Under the pieces are notes generated by a model. It was not told where the DNA came from, did not search any database, and was given only the letters and a program-made list of their open reading frames with translations. Below are positions 9,390-17,793 of a stretch of 64,000 nucleotides of DNA, piece after piece (the stretch's first letter is position 1; every line of letters starts with the position of its first letter). The stretch lies in contig NZ_LMTZ01000066.1 of NCBI RefSeq assembly GCF_001456025.1, forward strand, positions 1 through 64,000, written 5' to 3'. Position numbers and translations under genes: made by a program. This stretch comes from Mastigocoleus testarum BC008 (GTDB taxonomy: Bacteria; Cyanobacteriota; Cyanobacteriia; Cyanobacteriales; Nostocaceae).

Positions 9390-10577
9390 TTAAACCTTCG
9401 CAGGTTCAGCAAAGCGGATTTTCAGATAATCTTCTTCCATTTTTGCTCCTGCAGGTTGTAGTGCAGCTAAAGCCTGGGGTAGAACTAAATTGCGTCGATG
9501 ATTACCAATAGTAATATTTAATTCATCGGCGCTTTTACTCAATTGCACTTGCTCTTTGGGAATCCCAGGTAAGTATAATTCCAAAGTATATTGTTCGTTA
9601 TTTTGCACAACTCTGATAGTAGTTTCTTTGTAATAAACTTGGGTGGGATCTTCTTCTTTATAAAGAGTTTCTTTGAGTCTTTCTAAAGCAGCCATACCAC
9701 ACATCTCTTCCGAGAATAGAGGAACTTCTTTCACCGGTAAAGGAAGGAAGTTATCGTGAATTTCCTGACGATAATGTTGCTGATTTGCTTTCCAACGTTG
9801 GAAAAATGGGTCTTGAACTTCGTCAGGAATAATCCGATTTGCAATCACTAAATCTGTTGCTACATTGTATAAACTTAAATAAGCATGGGCGCGCAATGAT
9901 TCTTTGATGACCATTTTTTCTGGGTTTGCAACCAGACGTACTGAAGTTTGATTGTTATCTGTTAACACTTTTTCTAGTGCTTCAATTTGCTCGTAAAATT
10001 CATAAGGAGCATCCATAACTTCTTTATCTGGTAGGGAAAACCCAGCAATCGGTTTAAACAAAGGTTCAACCAAAGGTCTGAGTGCTACCGAAATATTTTG
10101 GAATGGTTTGTAGAAACGGCGCATGTACCAACCGCCAACTTCCGGTAAACTTAATAGCCGCAACGCCGTACCTGTAGGAGCGGAATCAATAATTAGTACA
10201 TCAAAATCACCTTCATCATAATGACGCTTCATTCTTACCAAGCCGAAGATTTCATCCATTCCCGGTAAGATTGCTAATTCTTCCGCTTGTACCCCTTCTA
10301 GACCCCTTGCTTGTAAAACTTGGGTAATATAACGCTTTACAGAACCCCAGTTTCCTTCTAATTCTTGCAATGCATCTAATTCCGCGCCCCATAAGTTGGG
10401 GCGAACTTGCTTGGGTTCATGTCCTAGTTCAATATCAAAACTATCTGCTAAGGAATGAGCCGGATCCGTACTTAAAACCAACGTTCGATAGCCAAGTTCC
10501 GCACAACGAAGTCCAGTCGCAGCAGCAACGGAGGTCTTACCCACTCCTCCTTTACCAGTCATCAGAATTACGCGCAT
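9390..10577 (-). CDS. Get3/ArsA-family ATPase with C-terminal Hsp20-like domain
   Basis: This 395-aa protein belongs to the Get3/TRC40/ArsA group of deviant P-loop ATPases. The N-terminal P-loop is GKGGVGKTS (residues 8-16), followed by the A-loop-like [14 protein letters not shown] and the switch segment [15 protein letters not shown]. From about residue 320 it carries a small beta domain ([14 protein letters not shown]) resembling the alpha-crystallin/Hsp20 fold seen fused to ArsA-like ATPases in phototrophs. Eukaryotic Get3 inserts tail-anchored proteins. The cyanobacterial role is not settled, and arsenite transport is less likely because the gene is not in an ars operon. It lies 38 bp downstream of the DUF2358 gene on the same strand. 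Confidence 0.9.
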   Translation of the reverse strand: MRVILMTGKGGVGKTSVAAATGLRCAELGYRTLVLSTDPAHSLADSFDIELGHEPKQVRPNLWGAELDALQELEGNWGSVKRYITQVLQARGLEGVQAEELAILPGMDEIFGLVRMKRHYDEGDFDVLIIDSAPTGTALRLLSLPEVGGWYMRRFYKPFQNISVALRPLVEPLFKPIAGFSLPDKEVMDAPYEFYEQIEALEKVLTDNNQTSVRLVANPEKMVIKESLRAHAYLSLYNVATDLVIANRIIPDEVQDPFFQRWKANQQHYRQEIHDNFLPLPVKEVPLFSEEMCGMAALERLKETLYKEEDPTQVYYKETTIRVVQNNEQYTLELYLPGIPKEQVQLSKSADELNITIGNHRRNLVLPQALAALQPAGAKMEEDYLKIRFAEPAKV

Positions 10578-10615
10578 GAATAATTTGCCTGAGATATCGT
10601 TTACATTTATTTACA

Positions 10616-11005
10616 TTATCGACTGTTTAAGGAAAAGAAATGCTGTTTTAGTACATCAAAACGCGAACAATACCAATAATCAATATGAGAAACGATTAAA
10701 TTTTCCGAATTTGTCTTTAATTCACTCCAGCCAGAAATTGAAATTCGGGGTTTCCAAGGTAGGGGAGTATTCCAGCTTAAAGTCCACTCAGTTTTAATAA
10801 AATCTTTCTCTTGGCGGATGCCATGTACGTCCATTTTGATATTTAAAAACCAAGTTTGAATAAACTGAATCATTTTTTTATAGCGTTCAAGACCGCGAAA
10901 CTTGGTCATCGGATCTTGAAAATAAACATTATCAGCGTAGATGCTATAAGTTTGATCTACAGGAAATTTTTTGTAATCTGCTTTGAGGGTTTCAATGATG
11001 TCCAT
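10616..11005 (-). CDS. DUF2358 family protein
   Basis: A 129-aa product from the ATG at 11005. It matches DUF2358, an NTF2/SnoaL-like family conserved in cyanobacteria and plastids: LKADYKKFPVDQTYSIYADN, then FQDPMTKFRGLERY, then the W-rich strand WTLSWNTPLPWKPRISISG. Function is unknown. The frame stays open to a TTG at 11146, but the extra 47 codons come from a dispersed GGGGATAG-type repeat, so the ATG at 11005 is preferred. No good Shine-Dalgarno is visible. It is probably cotranscribed with the Get3-like ATPase 38 bp downstream. Confidence 0.85.
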   Translation of the reverse strand: MDIIETLKADYKKFPVDQTYSIYADNVYFQDPMTKFRGLERYKKMIQFIQTWFLNIKMDVHGIRQEKDFIKTEWTLSWNTPLPWKPRISISGWSELKTNSENLIVSHIDYWYCSRFDVLKQHFFSLNSR

Positions 11006-11009
11006 GATT

Positions 11010-11102
11010 TTGGGGATAGGGGATTGGCGACTGGGGATAGCACTGCATGCCCCCGCGACTGGAGCTTGGCTATAGGGGATTAGGGATTGTGACGCGACAG
11101 CG
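11010..11102. repeat. Dispersed GGGGATAG / GGGATTAG repeat block
   Basis: The block contains GGGGATAGGGGATTGG, GGGGATAGCACTGCATGC and GGGGATTAGGGATTG. It is related on the opposite strand to 22735-22820 (CCCCAATCCCCAATC and GCAGTGCTATCCCC). It abuts the 5' end of the DUF2358 gene and accounts for the spurious N-terminal extension of that frame. Confidence 0.6.
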
Positions 11103-11198
11103 TCATATGATAATGAGTAATTGATCGCTGTTAAGTAAGTAGGCAAGAAAAAAGTAAACTATGTAAAGAAATATAAAATACTCGTATTTGGCTCGTAG

Positions 11199-11222
11199 TA
11201 GCGCTTTAGCGCTAAAGCGCTA
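11199..11222. repeat. Perfect 24-bp palindrome built on TAGCGCTTTAGC
   Basis: The sequence from 11199 to 11222 is identical to its own reverse complement; the first half is TAGCGCTTTAGC. It lies in the spacer upstream of the DUF2358 gene and downstream of the 11289-11855 gene. It could be a terminator hairpin, a protein-binding site or a palindromic repeat unit. Confidence 0.65.
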
Positions 11223-11288
11223 TTACAAACAAGTTATGATTTTTCTTACTAACCTACTTAACTGTTAACTGTTAACTGACAACTGATT

Positions 11289-11855
11289 TCAATCCACATC
11301 GTTCCAAAGTTGTTCTAATCGACGTCGCCAAGCCCCCAATACTTGTTCTCGTTCCTGTGAAGTTTGTTCTCGATCACCCATCAAACCTTCAGCATAAAAC
11401 CGATCTAAGGTTTGCATTGTTGCTTCTAACGACTGTCCTTGAATTTTTGCAGTTGCAATAATTCGCCGGATACGGCTTTCAATCAGATTATTGAAAACAT
11501 CATTTATACCAGCCTGCTGCAAAGAAACAAGACGCGTAACAGCACTCTTAAAATCTTCAACAGTCAAACTTTCCCTGGTGTGCTGAAAAACTCCCCAAAT
11601 TACACCTTGATTTAAGGCGTAACGAACTTCCTGGGTATCATCGAAGTTTGCTTCTAAAAATTGTTCTAAAAAAGGCTGTGCTTCCTGAAATGTCAAAATC
11701 GGTAACAGTAGTCGCAACCAACTTTCATCTTCAGAAAGCAAAACCAATAGGCGAAAACTAGGCATTTCTACTTGCCAAGAGCCGCGTTCAACTACATTGA
11801 CTGTAGTTGTACCAAATAACTCTTTGAGAGTATCCGTAATTTCTGAAGGTGTCAT
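11289..11855 (-). CDS. Conserved cyanobacterial protein, possibly YbjN/CesT-chaperone-like
   Basis: A 188-aa soluble protein with no signal peptide or membrane segment. The N-terminal 110 residues alternate helix and strand (SWQVEMPSFRLLVLLSEDES, then WLRLLLPILTFQEAQPFLEQ), reminiscent of the YbjN/type III chaperone-like fold. The C-terminal part is helical and charged, ending LEQLWNDVD. I recognise the sequence as typical of cyanobacteria but cannot assign a function. An ATG at 11855 begins the frame. It is followed by the palindrome-rich spacer. Confidence 0.7.
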   Translation of the reverse strand: MTPSEITDTLKELFGTTTVNVVERGSWQVEMPSFRLLVLLSEDESWLRLLLPILTFQEAQPFLEQFLEANFDDTQEVRYALNQGVIWGVFQHTRESLTVEDFKSAVTRLVSLQQAGINDVFNNLIESRIRRIIATAKIQGQSLEATMQTLDRFYAEGLMGDREQTSQEREQVLGAWRRRLEQLWNDVD

Positions 11856-12042
11856 ATGATGCTTACTTGTTCCTACCTCCAGACTATCGTTAAAATTAAC
11901 CTATTTATCATCTTTATCTTTTTAAAAGTTATACAGTAAACTCAAAATTCAGGGCTTCAGTGATGGGATAAAGTAAACAGAAAACAGAGAAAATAAATAA
12001 CAATTAACTCCATCGCCTATCACCTATCATCAGTCATTCAGC

Positions 12043-13065
12043 CTAACTGTTTCTTTTATAAATCAAAAATACTGAACCAATTGGACCCAGATTTTCTAGG
12101 TAAACTTTATTGTTGTAATAAAGTCCTGGAGACATTCCACCATCAAATAGCATTCCCTCTTGAATCTTGCCTAAACAGTTATTACGAGCAATACCTTTTA
12201 AAACATCATCAAACATATGAGGTAGAAGTTCTCGATTCGATGAGGATATTTCAATGGATGAATTTGCTTTAGCATCGTTTACTAACAAAATGACATAGCC
12301 TTTATTAGTAATCGCAGCCATCGAGCGATTTATTGCTCCCTTACAAGCTAGTTCCCCTAAAGCCTGACAAATATCTTTAAATCTACCGTTAATGTAAAAT
12401 CTGCCATTTCCCCCAACTACATTGTAATTTAAACTTTCACTGTTTCTTCTACCAACTTTTATCGTTGCTCTTCTCTGGCTTGGCTTCCCCCCTGAAATTC
12501 CAAAGGAAGAACGTTTATTTTTAAATGCTCCAGAATATTCTACTCCCCGGGAGATGTTTAATCCTTGGGGTTTATTTTCAGTATCAATATAGTCAGCATT
12601 AATAGCTGCTAGAGGTAATCTTCCATTTAATTTGGCGTTTTCCTCATTGACAAGCTCATAAAATAATTTGGGTACATATTCTTTCTTAATTTTACCGTGA
12701 TTAGTTTTGCTATAAATTTTATGGTTTAAACCAACATTAACTTTAAAATCTAATTCCTCAGACTTGGGATTTAAAATAATTACATGATTAATTCCTTTCT
12801 CATATTGCTCGCCCAAATTATTGGTTTTTATGAAGGCAATGCTAGAATTTTTATCCTTACCAAAACAATATTCTTTTGAATCTTTTTCTTGAATTTCTTC
12901 TTGATTATTTTCTTGATTGCTTTCTATCACTTCTGTTTCAATCGGAGCTTTTTGAATCCCTTGACTGTCAGCAATTTCAATATTTTCAATATTTTTACAA
13001 CCTGTAAATAAATTTAGGATAACTGCTGTTATCAACCATGAATAAAATATATTTTGCTTAGACAT
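12043..13065 (-). CDS. Phosphodiester glycosidase (NAGPA-like) domain lipoprotein
   Basis: This 340-aa protein starts with a hydrophobic segment ending LFTGC, a plausible lipobox with Cys at about residue 23, then an Asn/Glu-rich linker. From about residue 90 it matches the phosphodiester glycosidase (DUF2233/NAGPA) family: PLAAINADYID, RSSFGISGG, the AAITNKGYVILLV core, and the C-terminal MLFDGGMSPGLYYN. The FDGG motif and the Asn-Ala-Asp motif belong to the conserved active-site region. Family members remove GlcNAc or similar sugars linked through a phosphodiester. The substrate here is unknown. The start has no strong ribosome binding site. The gene is monocistronic. Confidence 0.82.
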   Translation of the reverse strand: MSKQNIFYSWLITAVILNLFTGCKNIENIEIADSQGIQKAPIETEVIESNQENNQEEIQEKDSKEYCFGKDKNSSIAFIKTNNLGEQYEKGINHVIILNPKSEELDFKVNVGLNHKIYSKTNHGKIKKEYVPKLFYELVNEENAKLNGRLPLAAINADYIDTENKPQGLNISRGVEYSGAFKNKRSSFGISGGKPSQRRATIKVGRRNSESLNYNVVGGNGRFYINGRFKDICQALGELACKGAINRSMAAITNKGYVILLVNDAKANSSIEISSSNRELLPHMFDDVLKGIARNNCLGKIQEGMLFDGGMSPGLYYNNKVYLENLGPIGSVFLIYKRNS

Positions 13066-13900
13066 ATATTAATTTTACTGAGAGATTAATCTAAAGATTT
13101 AGTTATTGCACAGAGGTTTAGCATTTTAAGTATCTACACGATCTATGGATGATAATACTAATTGAGAAATTTCTAAATAAAAAAATATACTTATTTATTC
13201 AAGAAGGCGTAGGTCGATGTGCTGTTACAGGTAAAAATTATCTTATTGTCAGTTTCTCTGTGGAAATCCAAGTCTTGAGGCTCTGATTTAACGAAGGAAG
13301 AAGGAAGGAGGAAGAAGGAACCCCATTAATAAATTAAGGGGATTTGATAAGGAAAAAGTTTATATTTCTCCAGAGGCGAAGCCGTCGCCGCAGGCTCTTA
13401 ATAGAATTAAGGGGCTTGTATCCCTTTTGGTCGTAAGAAAGAAGGATTAATTTACATACAAATTTATTACACTTCTTCCTTCTTCCCTCTTCCCTCTTCC
13501 TTCCGACGTAGTCGGTCATGTTCTCTTAATTACTTATTATTAAATCTGCAGGGGAGAAAGGAACAGTGATGCATCAGCAAAACGTCTCCCTAAGCGAGAA
13601 CCCAAAGCCCCCCGTCCGGCGTAGCCACCCTGCAGGGTGGGAATACGCACCAAGAGAGGGCAAAAAGGAAGAAAGAGTTTCCAGTTTTTCGCACATGTAT
13701 AGGAATTATAAGTATTTACCGAACTCTTTACTTGCGTATAACACCACAGTATTTTCTATTCTTATGTAGAAAAATGTGAGAAAACAAAAACCGCTACAAA
13801 ATATTCTGTAGCGGTTTGAAAATAAAGTTCAATATCTGAATTTTTGTTAATCTGAAATCTCAAATTTTAAATCTCAAATCTCACATTCCTTCAGCAAAAA
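13066..13900. other. Repeat-rich intergenic region, no convincing gene
   Basis: It holds purine-rich GAAGGAAGAAGG-type tracts at about 13293-13320 with their pyrimidine complement at about 13470-13505, a perfect 16-bp palindrome CCACCCTGCAGGGTGG (13625-13640), and a terminator hairpin at 13788-13817. Open frames of 61 and 67 codons here consist largely of these repeats and show no protein-like composition. Confidence 0.55.
13788..13817 (-). terminator. Rho-independent-like terminator for the DUF4912 gene
   Basis: AAACCGCTACA and TGTAGCGGTTT form a perfect 11-bp stem with an 8-nt loop. On the minus strand it follows the DUF4912 stop by about 85 bp and is followed by TTGTTTT. Confidence 0.65.
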
Positions 13901-15130
13901 TTAGGAAAACCATTCTAAAACAGCTTCTTCCTTAGTATTGGTGTGACGCGAGGGTGTTTCACGATTGAACTTCATGTGAATTGAACGGGTTTGTTCACCA
14001 TCAACTGCAACAGCTTTAATTGGATAGTCAATTAAACCGTCTTGGAAGGACATCTGGAAGCGGAAAGTTCCGTCGGGATTGAGTTGAATTTGGCGATCAC
14101 CAATGGTTACTGTAGCATCAGGTTCGGTAGCACCGTAAACAATCAACTCCGCATCAGCAATTAACCAGAACTTGCGGGGACGAACTGGTGGTGCAGAAGC
14201 AGAAAAACCAACACCAGACATATTTAAGCCTGATACATTAGGCTGCGCCCACATACCAACGCCGGAGGGGAAGATGTAGGAACTAATTGCTTGCTCTGGA
14301 GCCATTGAGCCAGGTACGTGGTGCATAGAACCAAAGATAGAACCAGCAACTCGCATTGCTTCAGCAGATTCTGCCATACCAAAGATTTGGTCGTAAATCT
14401 GGTTACCGGTAGTAACACCAGGTTCTGGTTGTTTCTTGGAAGGAGGTACGAGTTCGTATTTAGTCTGACCGCGTAAATCTTCTTCGAAGTCAACGGTAAT
14501 GAAAATATCTTCAATCCAGTCGGAGGGATAAACAGGAGGAGTGTGGACTGTTGCAGAACGAGCCAATACTAACCAGCGACCGTCAGCACAACGATAACCA
14601 ATGTCAATCACATAATCGCGATCGCTTACTGGAATAGGTATGTACCATTCTCTCGCTAACTCATCAGAAGGATATTCCTGAATGCTGTGGGGGCTTTGGT
14701 GTTCTAAGTCGATGTCGGTAACATCATAAATTCTTAGGGCGAGTTGTTGTCCTCCCTGTCTTCTCAATTCTTCTTTATGCTCGTTGGGTACATCCCAGTA
14801 AGCATAAGCCCATTGAGGATCGCGAGGCATTAAAACAATTCGACTTTCGCCGTAACCTGCGGGTAAATCGTTTAGTCCTTCATCAACATCAGCAAGGTTA
14901 CCACCAGTGCGATCTACTTGACCCAACTCAAATTTTGCTGCTTCCACGGTTTCTTGTGCCTCCGGCGAACGAGATTGATTAACAGAAATCTTTTTGCGTT
15001 CTACTTCTTGAACTGCTGCTAATAGCTGCGCTTTTCGCATCCTGCTGTAGCGGGAGACGCCATATTCACTGGCAACTCTACGTAGTTGCCTCAATGTCAT
15101 CTCTTCTAATGGTGGGCGTTCTTTTGCCAT
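13901..15130 (-). CDS. DUF4912 domain protein with N-terminal Rho-N/SAP-like helix-extension-helix
   Basis: A 409-aa protein. The first 45 residues (MTLRQLRRVASEYGVSRYSR) resemble a Rho N-terminal/SAP-like motif, a small nucleic-acid-binding fold. Residues from about 95 match DUF4912: RIVLMPRDPQWAYAYWDVP, then LALRIYDVTDID, then a Trp-rich stretch ending WIEDIFITVDFEED. The C-terminal half adds a beta-sandwich-like segment (ELIVYGATEPDATVTIGDRQ, TFRFQMSFQDG). This architecture is conserved across cyanobacteria but its function is unknown to me. It is preceded by a long spacer (15131-15995) and is likely monocistronic, ending at the hairpin at 13788-13817. Confidence 0.85.
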   Translation of the reverse strand: MAKERPPLEEMTLRQLRRVASEYGVSRYSRMRKAQLLAAVQEVERKKISVNQSRSPEAQETVEAAKFELGQVDRTGGNLADVDEGLNDLPAGYGESRIVLMPRDPQWAYAYWDVPNEHKEELRRQGGQQLALRIYDVTDIDLEHQSPHSIQEYPSDELAREWYIPIPVSDRDYVIDIGYRCADGRWLVLARSATVHTPPVYPSDWIEDIFITVDFEEDLRGQTKYELVPPSKKQPEPGVTTGNQIYDQIFGMAESAEAMRVAGSIFGSMHHVPGSMAPEQAISSYIFPSGVGMWAQPNVSGLNMSGVGFSASAPPVRPRKFWLIADAELIVYGATEPDATVTIGDRQIQLNPDGTFRFQMSFQDGLIDYPIKAVAVDGEQTRSIHMKFNRETPSRHTNTKEEAVLEWFS

Positions 15131-15995
15131 GAATTCGGTCTCCAGTATTTTAGGAACGGTAAATTCGTTATTATTTACCCCAGTTCAGCATACTTCGATA
15201 GATTTTCCATCTATCTCAGATAAACTCTCGATTTGACGAATCCTGGTTTTTTATGTGCTTATTTTAGATAGGCTTATAAATCGGCAAACTTTTAAACTAG
15301 GTGTCTAAAGTTACTAAGTATTAGGTGCCATCCAACCTGTTTGCGGTTTCTTAACTAGAGATTAATCGCCCCCATATCTCCTTTCATCAACCATCTTTAG
15401 TGCGAACAGGAGTAGAGTTTGTATATTTTCTCGGTTAAGGATTTACTCTTTTGTGATTCCTACTGATGCCAAAATTAGCACTTCACTTTCAGGAACGGAG
15501 TAAAACTGTCGTTAAATAAATATTAACCAGCAATGCCACCGAGGGATCAAGGGGGTTGAGGAGTCTTTTTGACTCCTTGAACGGACTTATAAGCCCTTGA
15601 GGGATTGTTAAGTCATCAAATCATGACATTTTATCCCTTGAAAGCTGACTAAACACCCCTGAATAGCTTAATTTGTCATGATTGCATGACAATAATAGTA
15701 ATACTGCGGTTGCGAGGGCGGAATCACCTAGTATTTACCAGTGATGAGATGGCGATCGCGCTACTTTATTATTTGATGATATATTTGCCGCATTAATAGC
15801 AGTAATAATACTAACTAATGTATTAACGAGGTATAAAAAATACTTGTAATTTGAGTCGCCTAATTTAACCTAGTACTGTCAAAACTGGAAATTTAAAAAT
15901 CGATAGCTTATTTTCTGCAAAAAAATCGAGTCGCTAGACAGGGGCAATAAGGAAAAAAGAAAGGAATGTAAAGGAAAACCTAGAGGCATAAAATA
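15131..15995. other. Intergenic region with palindromic sites
   Basis: I see no gene here. It should contain the promoter of the DUF4912 gene. It includes a stem-loop AGGAGTC-TTTTT-GACTCCT (15559-15577), a perfect inverted repeat TGTCATG-ATTG-CATGACA (15674-15691), and a related GTCAT...ATGAC pair at 15612-15626. CCCTTGA-type words recur through 15540-15660. Confidence 0.5.
15674..15691. promoter_or_regulatory. Candidate operator palindrome TGTCATG-N4-CATGACA
   Basis: A perfect 7-bp inverted repeat with a 4-nt spacer. A second GTCAT/ATGAC dyad lies 50-60 bp away at 15612-15626. Paired dyads of this kind are typical of regulator binding sites, but the regulator and target gene are unknown. 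Confidence 0.3.
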
Positions 15996-17331
15996 CTACA
16001 AAAAATCATTCCCAAACGCGCAGACTACACGAAAACTGAAGTCGCCGTTGGATTTGTCGCGCCCAACAGATCTATTGACGTTGAGGCGGAACGCGGAACG
16101 GCAGTAATTAGGATAGTAGATCCAGGAACCGCCCCGCAGTACGGCACGACCTGTTACCCGAGAAAAATTATTATTCTCACTTAGCCAAGCACTACCATCT
16201 GTCGGCGCACCATTATAGTCTAAATGCCAATCATCAAGACACTATTCCCAAACGTTACCGTGCATATCGTATAGCCCAAAGGCATTAGACACAAAGCTAC
16301 CCACAGGAGTTGTTCCTTGTCCAACAAAGGGAATTAATGATAATAATGATGCCTCAATGTTAGGCTGACAGCTTGCCAACTCAGTTGTAATTGTTTCGCC
16401 AAAGTTAAATGGAGTAGTTGTGCCTGCCCTACAAGCATATTCCCATTGTGCTTCACTGGGAAGAGAATATTGTCTTCCAGTATGATTTGACAGTCTGGCA
16501 CAAAATTCAACAGCGTCATACCAGGAAACTTGTTCTACTGGTCTGTTATCACCTTTGAAATGAGAAGAATCTGGTTTTAAATCGCAGTTAACTCTGGGTA
16601 ATCCTGCTACGGCTTTCCATTGTTTTTGAGTTACAGGATGTTTACCCATCCAGAATGATGGAACTCTTACTTCGCGTTGTGGGCGTTCCGAATCACCGCT
16701 ACCTTCTTCCGTTTTTGGTGCACCCATTATAAAACTACCACCAGGAATCCAAACCATTTCTAAAGAAATTTGATTCCCCAGTTTTTCAGTAAAATATTGA
16801 TTTCCGTGGTAATGATAATTAATTGATTTTGTTTCTTTTGTGATGGTTGCAAATTTAAATGTAAAAGTATTTATTTGAGGAGAATTTTCAGCTTTCCCTA
16901 ATACTTTCGAAGATTCTGTGACAGGTTGATAATTATTGATTTGGGGGAAGTTTTCAGGTATTTCTGGGACTTTTAGAGATTCTGTAATGGGTTGATTCTT
17001 TTGAGAATATTGTGTATTAGATTTTGGATTTTGATTATTATTTTGCGTTAATAAATTATTATATTTTCTCTGTACTTCTTGCAATTGAGGATTACCACTA
17101 TTTTGTTTAATTGCACCAGAAATCAGTTCTGTTAATCGACCTTGTGCCTCAAAAACTTTCACTAAGTTAAAAGCGATCTCAATTTAAATCTTCACCCCCA
17201 GCCATTTCATGTAAGTTCTCACCAAATCGATCTTGTAGCATTATCGCTAATTTAGTTTCAGTGAAAAAAGCACTGCATAATGCTTCTCTTATTTGTTTGA
17301 GGAGATAACCAGGAACTTTTACATAATTCAT
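15996..17331 (-). pseudogene. EAD1-formylglycine-generating-enzyme-like (SUMF1) protein, broken by a frameshift and an amber codon
   Basis: From the ATG at 17331 the frame encodes the first half of an effector-associated domain 1 (LLKQIREALCSAFF, LQDRFGENLHEMAGGEDLN) and hits TGA at about 17182. A one-base shift restores the second half (IAFNLVKVFEAQGRLTELI), a linker, and an FGE/SUMF1 domain (MVWIPGGSFIMGAPK, RPVEQVSWYDAVEFC, LPSEAQWEYACRAG). At 16242-16244 the conserved GNVWEW reads GNVWE-TAG. The frame then continues open for 82 codons through CLDDWHLDY, LRGGSWIYYPNYCRSAFRL and FSFRVVCAF to TAG at 15996. FGE-like domains fused to EAD1 belong to STAND/caspase conflict systems. TAG replaces the expected TGG. 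It may be a decayed gene or two sequencing errors. Confidence 0.85.
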
Positions 17332-17793
17332 TGATAGCTACTTGAATATCTATAAAAATATCAATTACTACTGTAACTGTATTTAAGTAACTACATTACT
17401 TTGAACAAAATTTTCACAAACTTTGCTTTCGAGTTTTATATTCTGATTATCTGAAAAGCTTTTGAAAAATAGTTTTTGTGTAATTATTACAATTATTCTT
17501 GTTTTTTAAACCGATATTGACCCTTGTAAAGAATTTTCAAATTGAATCGCTACTATAACTTCATTAAAAACTCTTTGAAACATATCTTGGTCATTTAATA
17601 TTTGTTTTTAGCCTAAACAAGTAGGTGATAAAAACAGGTGTTTATTTCCCTCACAGTCATCCCATCCATTTTTTAATTCTATCCGTTGCTCAATCTGTCC
17701 ACATTTACAACGAACCACTAAAGAAATGTTATTAGAAAATTTATTAGTTACTTTTTTCTAAATTATTGATAACCAAATCATAAAATACATTAA
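17332..17793. other. AT-rich intergenic region with a short Cys-containing frame
   Basis: It contains no complete gene. On the minus strand a frame at 17757-17608 reads LVVRCKCGQIEQRIELKNGW then DDCEGNKHLFLSPTCLG and stops. It looks protein-like (CxC and two further Cys) but has no ATG, so it may start at a GTG or be a remnant. The rest is AT-rich. Confidence 0.4.
17608..17757 (-). pseudogene. Possible remnant or very small Cys-rich protein
   Basis: About 49 codons between stops with composition unlike the surrounding AT-rich DNA. The motif RCKCGQIEQRIELKNGWDDC suggests a small zinc-ribbon-like or PilZ-like fragment. No ATG and no ribosome binding site are seen. The family is not recognised. 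Confidence 0.25.

Noticed and set aside
9390..10577. Arsenite-pumping ArsA role
   Set aside because: No arsenic genes are nearby and the protein has a C-terminal Hsp20-like domain, so a Get3-like role is more likely.
11006..11146. N-terminal extension of the DUF2358 gene to a TTG
   Set aside because: The extra codons derive from dispersed GGGGATAG repeats, and family members begin near MDIIETLKADY.
13566..13769. 67-codon frame after 13560
   Set aside because: Much of it is palindromic repeat (CCACCCTGCAGGGTGG) with no recognisable protein or ribosome binding site.
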